From Nocardia suismassiliense (GTDB taxonomy: Bacteria; Actinomycetota; Actinomycetes; Mycobacteriales; Mycobacteriaceae), in contig NZ_LT985363.1 of assembly GCF_900269665.1 (NCBI RefSeq), forward strand, positions 1 to 64,000: a stretch of 64,000 nucleotides of DNA, written 5' to 3'. Shown here in pieces: positions 16,739-24,161 of the stretch. Both the position numbers and the translations under genes were made by a program. Under the pieces are notes generated by a model. That model ran no database searches, was not told where the DNA came from, and saw nothing but the letters and a program-made list of their open reading frames with translations. Numbering within the stretch: the stretch's first letter is position 1; the number at the start of each line of letters is the position of its first letter.

Positions 16739-18505
16739 CTACCGGAAGGTCGTCTCGTCCCAGCCGGCGTAGGCCTTCCACGCTGCGATGTAGTCAGCGG
16801 CGAACATCGGCGCGCCGGTGAGGTGTGGTGTGTTGAAAGCCTCGATCAACAGCGGCGCGCCGTCGAACAGGGCTCTGTAGTGACCGATCAGCTCAGACGT
16901 CAATGCGCCTGCCAGCTGGGATGATACGAGCTGATGCGTGTTGTACCAGGTACCACGGGCCTCGATCCGGTCGAGCGCATAAGCCGCCGCCATCGACTCG
17001 AGCAGCCGCCGGGCCGCGGGATTCGTCGCCGCGGCGGCCTCCGTCAGCAGGGCGGTTGCCGCGAGGCGTTCAGCGGTTGCCGTCGCCAGTTTGATGGCCG
17101 CGCCGTCTCGGCCCAGCACAACGCCGGCGGCGTCGTATCGGCGGCCGCGCAGCGCCACGGCGATCGCTTCTTCGCGCTTGATCAGCAGTTTGAGGTACCA
17201 CGGCAGCAACGCTGGCGTGTCGGGCAGTTGTAAGGCGGTCAGATCCAGCTGCGACTTTCCAGCAGTGACCTGCATGATTTGGTTCTCGCCCTCGGCGGTG
17301 ATGATCGCCTCGAGGTTGTCGATCCAGTCGGCGATGTAATTCACCCGGAAGGCGGCCTGCGCTGCCGCGCGTCGACGCATGACGGTCAACACCTGTTCGG
17401 CGGCTTCGGATAGCAAGGGCTTCAGCAACATCGACCACAACGATTGCTCCGCGGCGGATCCGGTCGACTCCGCACGCATCTGGCGAACACGGCGGCCGAG
17501 CACGGTGGCGGCATAGGTCGCGGGCAAGGTGCTCACGAGGTCGAGTTGGACCGCGTCACGCTCGATCATCCGTTTGCCGCCGGGGCGGCGTTGCTGGGCG
17601 TAGTTGGCCAGTCCCGCGATGGCGGCTCGGGCGCTGGCAGTCGCCGCGGTTGCCAGGTCGAGGCGTCCGTTCCCCAGGACGCTGATCGCGGCATGAAAAC
17701 GCCGTCGAGGCTCGAGAGCGCAGTGCAATTGGCCGTCATCGTTCATCCGGGCCCAATCGCCACCGAGCAGAGCCTCGCGCGGTAGTCGGATGCCGTCGAA
17801 TCGGATCATCGCGTGATCCATTGGCGCGCCGGGCTTGTCGGGTAGTCGTACGATCTCGACACCGTCGGCCACCGCGCCGTCCGCTGCGCGAAGCCGCATC
17901 AGGAAGGGGAGCACACCTTCGTCGCGGCCGTCCACGATGAGCCGGGCGGTGACGACGACGATGCGGGGAGTCCGGCCGGCGACATTGGGCATCATCTTCG
18001 TGCTCTGCGCCGTCGGCGTTGTCAGCACGAAAGAACGCGTGGCGCCGTCCCAGGTGGCGCGAGTCTGCTGGTCGGCGCCGTTGGTGCCGCCGAGCTCGGT
18101 CAAGGCCAGCACCCCCAGCGCGGCGCCGGTGTCCAGCTCGGCCAAACATTGCTGCTGGTAATCGGATCCGTCACCGAGCGCGAGGATCGCGCCGATGGCA
18201 AGATCGAAATGACCGGTCAGCACGAGCAGTAGTCGTGGGGCCGCGACCTGGGCCCAGTCACACAGCGCGCCGCGCAGCCACGTGTCGGTGGCGATCTCAC
18301 GCGCTGTGCGGCCGAGCCCGGCGATCACCGCTCGAAGCAGGCCGGGGGCCACCTCGGTTTGTTCACCGTAGGTTCGCCCGGAGGCCGGGCGATCGCCGAG
18401 GCCGACCACAACGTCGCGAACGTGGGCATACAGCGCCGAGTGCGGGCCGAAGACGACCTCCTGCAGCGCTTCGACAGTGGCGGATTCGGGTGCTGCCGAA
18501 CGCAA
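16739..18505 (-). CDS. Acyl-CoA oxidase-like flavoenzyme
   Basis: 588 aa, close to the usual acyl-CoA oxidase length and longer than dehydrogenases. The TTG start is weakly supported. The FAD/substrate segment LALTELGGTNGADQQTRATWD (residues ~133-153) matches the oxidase TE.G.GT..R pattern, and TPTAQSTKMMPNVAG follows. The catalytic-base region ITAEGENQIMQVTAGK (~406-421) keeps the EGEN glutamate of acyl-CoA oxidases. The family introduces an alpha,beta double bond into acyl thioesters using FAD and O2. It is downstream of the P450 at 18660 on the same strand (153-nt gap), so it may desaturate an acyl precursor of the cluster product. A paralogue lies at 58396. Confidence 0.75.
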   Translation of the reverse strand: MRSAAPESATVEALQEVVFGPHSALYAHVRDVVVGLGDRPASGRTYGEQTEVAPGLLRAVIAGLGRTAREIATDTWLRGALCDWAQVAAPRLLLVLTGHFDLAIGAILALGDGSDYQQQCLAELDTGAALGVLALTELGGTNGADQQTRATWDGATRSFVLTTPTAQSTKMMPNVAGRTPRIVVVTARLIVDGRDEGVLPFLMRLRAADGAVADGVEIVRLPDKPGAPMDHAMIRFDGIRLPREALLGGDWARMNDDGQLHCALEPRRRFHAAISVLGNGRLDLATAATASARAAIAGLANYAQQRRPGGKRMIERDAVQLDLVSTLPATYAATVLGRRVRQMRAESTGSAAEQSLWSMLLKPLLSEAAEQVLTVMRRRAAAQAAFRVNYIADWIDNLEAIITAEGENQIMQVTAGKSQLDLTALQLPDTPALLPWYLKLLIKREEAIAVALRGRRYDAAGVVLGRDGAAIKLATATAERLAATALLTEAAAATNPAARRLLESMAAAYALDRIEARGTWYNTHQLVSSQLAGALTSELIGHYRALFDGAPLLIEAFNTPHLTGAPMFAADYIAAWKAYAGWDETTFR

Positions 18506-18659
18506 TTCGGCGGGAGGGTGGGCGGGAAAAACTGCGATGGGCCTGAGGCACCCTTCGAAACTGATCCAGAGAATCTCGACCCGGGACTGCCGACATTCGC
18601 GGACCCCCGGGTTTCACAGGCTCACAGTCCCCCCGGCCCACCTCGCTTTCTCTTTTCTC

Positions 18660-19928
18660 TTACGTTGAAATCGGCGGCGCCGCCGCAGGGAAGACGACTG
18701 GCAGCGCGACCAGCGACCGGTGAAAGCCGCCGGGGCGCCACTGCAGATCTTGTGCGGGCACCGCCAACCGCAGTTCCGGCACGGCGTCGAGAAGCTGGTC
18801 GATGGCATCCACCGCGATGCGATAGGCGGCTGAGCGGGCATGCTGGGGGCATTGATGCGGGCCGGCGCCCCAACCCAGGTTCCAGCCGTTGCGGGAGTAG
18901 TCGCCGGTGTTGATCTGCGGATCGTTGCTGCACGCGGCCATGCTCGTGATCACGGGCTGATCGGCGGGCAGCCACACGCCGGCGACCTGGATCGGCTGCA
19001 GCGGATAGGTGATGCAGTAGTTGGCCAGCGGTGGGTCCATGGCCAAGATCTCGTCCACCGCCGTACTGGTCGGGATGAACCCAGAACCGCTGCCGTCGAA
19101 ACGGCTGTCGGTCAGAATAAGTACCAGCGTGTTGGTGATGAGGTTCTGCCCCGGTTCCATCCCCGCCGAGAAACATGTCACGAACTGGTGGATCAGCTCG
19201 TGGTCGGACAAGCCCGCCGCATGCTGGACCAGCCGGGTGGCGACATCGTCGCCGGGCTCGGCGCGTTTGAGCTTTACGAGCCTGAGGAACGCGTCGTCGA
19301 ACATGGCGTTCACGGTCTCGGTGTCGGTCGAATCGAACAGCGCCGCGCTCGCCGCGGCGATGGCCGCGCCGATTTCTGGTGGGCACCCGAGTATTTCGTT
19401 GAGCACCATGAAAACAAGCGGCTGGATGTAGGTGGTGATCAGATCAGCGGTCCGCTCGGGTTCGGATCCGGTTGTCGGGAACGCGGCAACAAGCGACGCT
19501 GCTGCGCGCTCGACCATATCGTGCAGATCGTGCTGGTCCACGCCTTCGAGCGCATCGTTGGTGGCTTTCCGGTAGCGATGGTGCTCGACACCGTCGCTCC
19601 GCAACGCGTTGGGACGCCACTCCACCATTGGCAAGATCGGGCAGTCACTGCGAACCGAGGTTTGCCAGCGCCGAGGATCGGCCGAGAAGCGGTTGTTATT
19701 GTCCTGCAGAATTTCAATTGCCGTGTGGTAGCCGATGACCAAAGTCGCGGGGACTCCTGGATAGATCTCGACCGGGACCAGCGAGCCGTAACGCTGGCGC
19801 ATCTCGCGATATGCGGCGTGCGGATCAGCGGCGAATTCCGCGCTGTAGAGCTTGACGCGGGAGTCCTGGGTGTCGCCCAAGGACCTGTTGGCGCTGGGGC
19901 GGGGTTGTGTGTCCTGAGGGAACGTCAC
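18660..19928 (-). CDS. Cytochrome P450 lacking the ExxR motif (CYP157-like), second copy
   Basis: 422 aa from GTG 19928, chosen because GAGGAGG lies 8 nt upstream; the frame extends to 19958. It aligns with the 8320 P450 throughout. The haem loop GAGPHQCPQHARS keeps the Cys. The I-helix is FSAGMEPGQNLI, without Thr. The K-helix segment EILAMDPPLANYCITYP has no ExxR Arg. The shared DPPxANYCITYP sequence is diagnostic of this pair. It heads a minus-strand operon with the acyl-CoA oxidase. Unlike the first copy, it has no adjacent canonical P450. Its function is probably tailoring or acyl binding in the same pathway. Confidence 0.8.
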   Translation of the reverse strand: MTFPQDTQPRPSANRSLGDTQDSRVKLYSAEFAADPHAAYREMRQRYGSLVPVEIYPGVPATLVIGYHTAIEILQDNNNRFSADPRRWQTSVRSDCPILPMVEWRPNALRSDGVEHHRYRKATNDALEGVDQHDLHDMVERAAASLVAAFPTTGSEPERTADLITTYIQPLVFMVLNEILGCPPEIGAAIAAASAALFDSTDTETVNAMFDDAFLRLVKLKRAEPGDDVATRLVQHAAGLSDHELIHQFVTCFSAGMEPGQNLITNTLVLILTDSRFDGSGSGFIPTSTAVDEILAMDPPLANYCITYPLQPIQVAGVWLPADQPVITSMAACSNDPQINTGDYSRNGWNLGWGAGPHQCPQHARSAAYRIAVDAIDQLLDAVPELRLAVPAQDLQWRPGGFHRSLVALPVVFPAAAPPIST

Positions 19929-20992
19929 AGAGGGTTCCTCCTCGAGGCAAGAAGCCAAGGTTGATGAAGTACCTCGCCTTCACGGCGACAGCACTCGACA
20001 GGCAAAGCAGAAGGGAGAGAGTTGAGTTGGACATTGGCCCGGTGGCCGATGCCGGCTACTGCGCGTAAGGGAAGCGTAGGAGACGGCGCGCCGTCGGCAG
20101 TAATCTCAGGTCCGCTGGGGAAGCGCTGAGTCCCGGCGAAATGTCTGCCCCGTGCAACCTTGTCACGTCGAACTCCCTGCTCATGCCCGTCAGTGGGGTG
20201 ACAGGACAGACCGGTACGTCAAACATACTAATCCTCAGCATATTTCGATGGCAGCGTTTCTGCAGTGCAGCCCTCGGTCCAGCGGACCGCAAGTGAATGC
20301 TCGATCTGACTCGGTTTGCGTGTCCTGCGGCGAGCACCGGTGCTTCGATGAGGCGCGGGACAGTCCTGGGTCTCAGCGAACTCGCCGCAGGTGCGACGGG
20401 GTTTGGACATCCAGGCGAGGTGAGCGCGGGCGGCTGAGTGCTCGCGTTGAGGCGTTCGTTCGACGAGAACGTGGTCCGGCCCGATGCTTGTGGGCGATCC
20501 CGTGCCTGACGCTTCGTCGGCGGCCGGTGGCCGCCAGGGTATCGATCTCAACCCAGATGGCTACTGGTTTGCTGAGGTTCGCCCGTAACCGCCCCAGCGC
20601 AATCGAATTGAGCTGGACGTCGATGCCGATCCTGGCGTCTCGCGCCTACCGCTATACCTTTCCGCGCTTGCTTGGGCTCTAGGGTCCGGACCGCGCGGCT
20701 TCGGCGGTAGACCGTCGTTGCGATATTCGTGCTGACAGAAATCGACCGGGAATTGACAAGAATCGTGTAGAGCGCCAGCGGCGACGCGACTTAGTGTGCG
20801 AGAAACCGAAAGACCGTTCGATCCGGCCGACGAGGGAGCGATCTCCCGAACCCAATCGCGGCACCGGGTCACTACCGCGCGCGCTGTCGTACGGCAGCAG
20901 CACGATTGGAGGTCTGCCAGCCATGATGAATCGTCCTTGCGCCGATGCACTCGGCCACATAAGACGTCGGCGAACTGATCGCCGCGGTCGAG
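19929..20992. other. Intergenic region, about 1.06 kb, with one conserved block and no convincing gene
   Basis: It lies between the minus-strand P450 and the plus-strand small-ORF operon. Long open frames exist on both strands but have irregular codon use and no ribosome sites. The conserved block at 20734-20803 is the only recognised feature. The start of the small-ORF operon may be nearer 20930 than annotated. Confidence 0.4.
20734..20803 (+). promoter_or_regulatory. 70-nt conserved block (copy 2 of 2)
   Basis: Same ordered words and spacing as 8131-8200, including GAATTGACAAGAA and the terminal TGTGCGAGA 61 nt from the first word. Intervening bases differ, so the shared words look selected. 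It points toward the small-ORF/XRE operon starting about 190 nt downstream. Confidence 0.5.
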
Positions 20993-21175
20993 ATGGCGGG
21001 CGTGGCCGCGCCGAGGCGGCTCGACCTGCGCTTGCCTGCACTGCGTCGGCTTGGCCTGTGGCGAGCGTTGCCCGCATGCAGCCACCGCACGTGTGGCGGC
21101 ACCCGATGGGTGCTCGGGGACCTCTGGCTCAATCCCACCCGGACCGAGTCCAAACCTGACGAGATTCGTAGGTGA
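20993..21175 (+). CDS. Small hypothetical protein, first gene of the XRE operon
   Basis: 60 aa from ATG 20993; the same frame reads on upstream to a stop at 20964 with good codon use, so a non-ATG start a few codons earlier is possible. It contains RRLDLRLPALRRLGLWRALPAC and ends WVLGDLWLNPTR. The stop codon overlaps the AGGTGA ribosome site of the next gene (5-nt gap). No family recognised. Confidence 0.4.
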   Translation: MAGVAAPRRLDLRLPALRRLGLWRALPACSHRTCGGTRWVLGDLWLNPTRTESKPDEIRR

Positions 21176-21180
21176 TCAGG

Positions 21181-21399
21181 ATGGAGCGTCACATCTCTGT
21201 CGAGTTCGGGATTGAGGGGCTGCCGATTCAGCACTATCGCGCCGAGGAGTCGGCGGCGGAGGCGTTCGCCGACGGCGTGCGGCGGCAGGGTCTCGCCAGC
21301 CGCATCGAGATCGATGATCGGGTTACACCCGCGCTGAAAGAGCTTCCCTACCAACGACTTTTCTGGTCCATGGGCAGATGGCAGAGAGATGAGGTGTAG
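21181..21399 (+). CDS. Small hypothetical protein
   Basis: 72 aa from ATG 21181, preceded by AGGTGA at good spacing. It begins MERHISVEFGIEGLPIQHYR and has a central acidic/helical stretch AEESAAEAFADGVRRQG (residues ~22-38). No membrane segment or zinc motif is present. It is the second gene of a plus-strand run of tiny genes leading to the MmyB-type regulator. Such ScbA-like small partners often accompany XRE regulators (DUF397-type proteins), but this sequence is not recognisably DUF397. Confidence 0.5.
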   Translation: MERHISVEFGIEGLPIQHYRAEESAAEAFADGVRRQGLASRIEIDDRVTPALKELPYQRLFWSMGRWQRDEV

Positions 21400-21500
21400 C
21401 CGATGAGAACGATGCACCCGATGGGGGCCTACGCCCCGGTCGCTGGCTTGTTGGGGATGCACGACGGAGCCGACAAGACGTCAGGTGTACCAACCGGGCG

Positions 21501-21668
21501 GTGCGCGCTGTCCGAGATCGCGCGCTCGCCGGCGCAGTCGTCGACGTGGAAGAGCGGGCGATTCAAGCTATGGCCGCCAGGGACCACGAGGGATTGATCT
21601 CTGTGCTGGATCTCGTGATGCCGGAATGCCAGCACCGTGGTTGGCCTTATTGGGTGGAGGAATCGTGA
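21501..21668 (+). CDS. Short ORF coupled to the XRE regulator
   Basis: 55 aa from GTG 21501 (VRAVRDRALAGAVVDVEE...). Its TGA overlaps the regulator's GTG start (GTGA). The frame has strongly G/C-biased third positions, unlike the two alternative frames over the same DNA. It contains MPECQHRGWPYW near its C-terminus, a possible metal-binding CxH. The start is uncertain because no good ribosome site is seen. Confidence 0.4.
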   Translation: MRAVRDRALAGAVVDVEERAIQAMAARDHEGLISVLDLVMPECQHRGWPYWVEES

Positions 21669-22456
21669 ACAACAGGATAATTATCGAGCCCTCGACCGAG
21701 CCTCTGAACGCCGCCCTCGGATCGATGATCCGGGATTTGCGAAAGTCTCGACGGTTGACGCAGGCGCAAGCTGCGTGCATTGCTCACGTCTCCGTGTCGG
21801 CGTTCTCGAAATGGGAGGAAGGCCAGCGGCGACCCTTGAAGGAAAACCTCGACAAGTTCTGCAAGGCCTTGGGTGCCGAAGATTGGCTCTACCGAAAGAT
21901 GATGTCACTTGCCCAGGACCGGGTATTCCATGCAGAAACCGGGCTCTGGCCTCCGAAGATCACCGATGAAGATATTGAGGTGATCGAAGAGTTCCCTTTT
22001 CCTGCTCTGTATCGCAAGTTGCCCGAGCATGACATTATCTACGCTAACAAGGCTTGTCTCGACGTCTTTCCGATGTTCGCTCCGGCGCCGCTGAGCTCTC
22101 CACAGCCCGCGAACACGGTGGTGAGCCTCCTCACCGACGGAAGAGCACGGGCTACCTTTGTCGATTGGTATGCGGTCGCTCATCACTCCGTCTACATGTT
22201 GAAACTGTTGTCGCATGGGCTAATGACAGAGCGGCACAGCCAGATCGTGGCCGCGTCCGACAAAGCGCACGAATTCGACTACATGTGGAACAACGATCCA
22301 CCTCCGTCGGTATTTCGTACCAACCGAATCAACGTCAGACGATTAGACGACCCGACAACCGTGGACCATTACACGATGCGCAGTTGGTGCCCAAACTATC
22401 CCTCCGGTGAATATGAGCTTGTTAGCACACCACCCGTCGGAGTCAAGGTTCTGTGA
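21665..22456 (+). CDS. XRE-family regulator with MmyB-like C-terminal domain
   Basis: 263 aa from GTG 21665 (GGAGG 5 nt upstream); the frame extends to 21485 but that part is the shadow of the coupled ORF. The N-terminal HTH covers residues ~16-72 (GSMIRDLRKSRRLTQAQAACIAHVSVSAFSKWEEGQRRP). The C-terminal domain fits the MmyB family: wN-like FPALYRKLPEHDIIYANKACLDVF, the NTVVSLLTDGRARATFVDW segment, and EFDYMWNNDPP, corresponding to the conserved eF...W..h. MmyB-type regulators probably bind fatty-acyl-like ligands. It sits 274 nt upstream of the acyl-AMP ligase, so it probably controls the biosynthetic operon. Confidence 0.75.
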   Translation: MNNRIIIEPSTEPLNAALGSMIRDLRKSRRLTQAQAACIAHVSVSAFSKWEEGQRRPLKENLDKFCKALGAEDWLYRKMMSLAQDRVFHAETGLWPPKITDEDIEVIEEFPFPALYRKLPEHDIIYANKACLDVFPMFAPAPLSSPQPANTVVSLLTDGRARATFVDWYAVAHHSVYMLKLLSHGLMTERHSQIVAASDKAHEFDYMWNNDPPPSVFRTNRINVRRLDDPTTVDHYTMRSWCPNYPSGEYELVSTPPVGVKVL

Positions 22457-22637
22457 TCCGACTTACCCGCGAGCCGTCCGACCCGGCTCCATTGCACTGC
22501 ATTTAGGCACTTTGTCGACGCCGGTTCGGCACTCGGTCAGCCCTATTTACGAATCAACTCCACAGCATGAAGAGGCGTGTCCGGGCACGGCACTAATGCG
22601 CGAGCCGGTTCCTGACGCATGGATGTCTCGCGTTAGC

Positions 22638-22662
22638 GATGGCACACCGGTTGTGTGCCATC
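22638..22662 (+). terminator. Hairpin between the regulator and the ligase operon
   Basis: GATGGCACAC pairs perfectly with GTGTGCCATC around CGGTT. A second short hairpin (GTGGC/GCCAC) follows at 22670-22684. It could be a terminator of the XRE operon or an operator/attenuator for the NRPS operon, whose start is 69 nt further. Confidence 0.4.
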
Positions 22663-22730
22663 GGCTCTGTGGCATAGCGCCACGTTGATACGTTCCGCTC
22701 ATACACACAGGTAGTGGGAGGTCGGCAGGA

Positions 22731-24161
22731 ATGACGGTGCGCGACAAGGTGATTCTGCGGTCGCCGGATTCGGCGTGGAAACTCACCCGCGATCAACTCG
22801 ACGCGTGGACCGACAAGCTCGCCAAGGGTTTTCGTTCGGCCGGTATCGGGTGCGGCGATGTCGTGGTCACCGATCTGCCCAACTCCCCCGCCGCCATCGT
22901 TACCCTGCACGCCTCGTGGGCGGTCGGTGCGACCGCCGCGCCGATGAATCCTCTCCTCACACCCAGAGAGAAGAAGGTCATCTGCGACGCGGTCCGGCCC
23001 AAGGTGATCATCACTTCGGCTGATTGGGCCACAGCGGGCGTGGTGGCCTGGCCGGACCCCTTCACGGCGCCGCCCGACATCGATAGAACCGAGCTGCAGC
23101 CGGTACCCGGCGACTGCCTCGTCGCCGAGCAGGATCGGCTGATTCTGTTCACCTCCGGAAGTACCGGCCGCCCGAAAGCCGTTGCCCTCACCGCAGACAA
23201 TGTCGAAGCGGGGATCGCGGCAGTGACGACTCATTTCAAGCTGTCCGAGGAGGATCGCACCGTAGGACTGCTGCCCTGGTCACATGGTCACGGCCTTTTC
23301 GCGGTGATGCTGTCCACCTTGCGCACCGGCGGCACGATCGTGCTGGCGAAACCGCGCGAGACGGCACGGCCGCGTCAACTGCTGGCTCAGGCGCGTCCGA
23401 CCTGGATGACGTTGGTGCCGCCGCAGGTGGCGATGATGACCGAAGCGTTCGAGGCCGCAGGCACCCGGGCCGAGAACATGCGGTTCGTGCGGACCGCGTC
23501 CGCCTCGCTTCCACACGCACTGGCCGAGCGCGCTGAACGAGTGTTCGGATCTCCCCTCATTGAGTGCCTTGGACTGACCGAGACCAGCCACCAGATGGCC
23601 GCCAACCCCGTGGGATGGGATCGGGTCATCGGCTCGGTCGGGACGCCGACCGGTATGGCAGTCCGGCTGGCAGGTGAGAACATCCTCGGCGGAGGCGAGC
23701 TGGAAGTCCGCGGACGAGCGCTGTTCCGCGCCTACTTGGGCGACCCCGAGGCGACGACGGCTGCGATGACCGAGGACGGATGGTTCCGTACCCGCGATGT
23801 CGCCACCATCGGCGAAGGCGGGCGAATTCGCATCGTCGGCCGGCTCAGCGAAATCATCAATCAGGGCGGCCACAAGGTCTCACCGCCAGAAGTCGAGGCG
23901 GTGCTCGTACAGCATCCCGACGTTGCCGGAGCGCTGGTGACCGGAATACCGCACCCCACGCTCGGGCAACAGGTCGCCGCGGCGGTACGGCTACGCGAGG
24001 GCGCCACCGCGGGCACGAAAGACCTCATCGGCTACTGCCGAGCCCATCTGGCCGACTACAAGGTTCCCAGCCGCATGATGCTGGTCAAAAGTCTTCCGCA
24101 ACTCCCCAATGCCAAACCTTCGCGACGGCTCGCGGCGGAGCTGTTCGAGGCCAACCGATGA
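22731..24161 (+). CDS. Free-standing acyl/aryl-AMP ligase (ANL superfamily)
   Basis: 476 aa; GGGAGG lies 9 nt before the ATG. ANL core motifs: A3 LILFTSGSTGRPKA (residues ~138-151), A4-like LLPWSHGHGL (~180), A5 LGLTETS (~280), A7 DGWFRTRDV (~347), A8 GRLSEIINQGGHKVSP (~365-380) and the C-terminal catalytic Lys in NAKPSRR (~463). It is slightly short for the family but complete. It should activate a carboxylic acid with ATP and load it on CoA or a carrier protein. Its stop overlaps the NRPS start (ATGA), and the NRPS begins with a carrier domain, so loading of that domain is the natural role. The substrate (fatty versus aryl) cannot be told. Confidence 0.85.
   Translation: MTVRDKVILRSPDSAWKLTRDQLDAWTDKLAKGFRSAGIGCGDVVVTDLPNSPAAIVTLHASWAVGATAAPMNPLLTPREKKVICDAVRPKVIITSADWATAGVVAWPDPFTAPPDIDRTELQPVPGDCLVAEQDRLILFTSGSTGRPKAVALTADNVEAGIAAVTTHFKLSEEDRTVGLLPWSHGHGLFAVMLSTLRTGGTIVLAKPRETARPRQLLAQARPTWMTLVPPQVAMMTEAFEAAGTRAENMRFVRTASASLPHALAERAERVFGSPLIECLGLTETSHQMAANPVGWDRVIGSVGTPTGMAVRLAGENILGGGELEVRGRALFRAYLGDPEATTAAMTEDGWFRTRDVATIGEGGRIRIVGRLSEIINQGGHKVSPPEVEAVLVQHPDVAGALVTGIPHPTLGQQVAAAVRLREGATAGTKDLIGYCRAHLADYKVPSRMMLVKSLPQLPNAKPSRRLAAELFEANR

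Noticed and set aside
20152..20682. 176-aa plus-strand ORF upstream of the XRE operon
   Set aside because: Irregular codon use, Arg/Cys-rich shadow-like composition, no ribosome site.
23780..24157. NRPS start far upstream of 24158
   Set aside because: This frame lies inside the ligase gene; the ATGA overlap at 24158 and the carrier domain beginning there fix the start.
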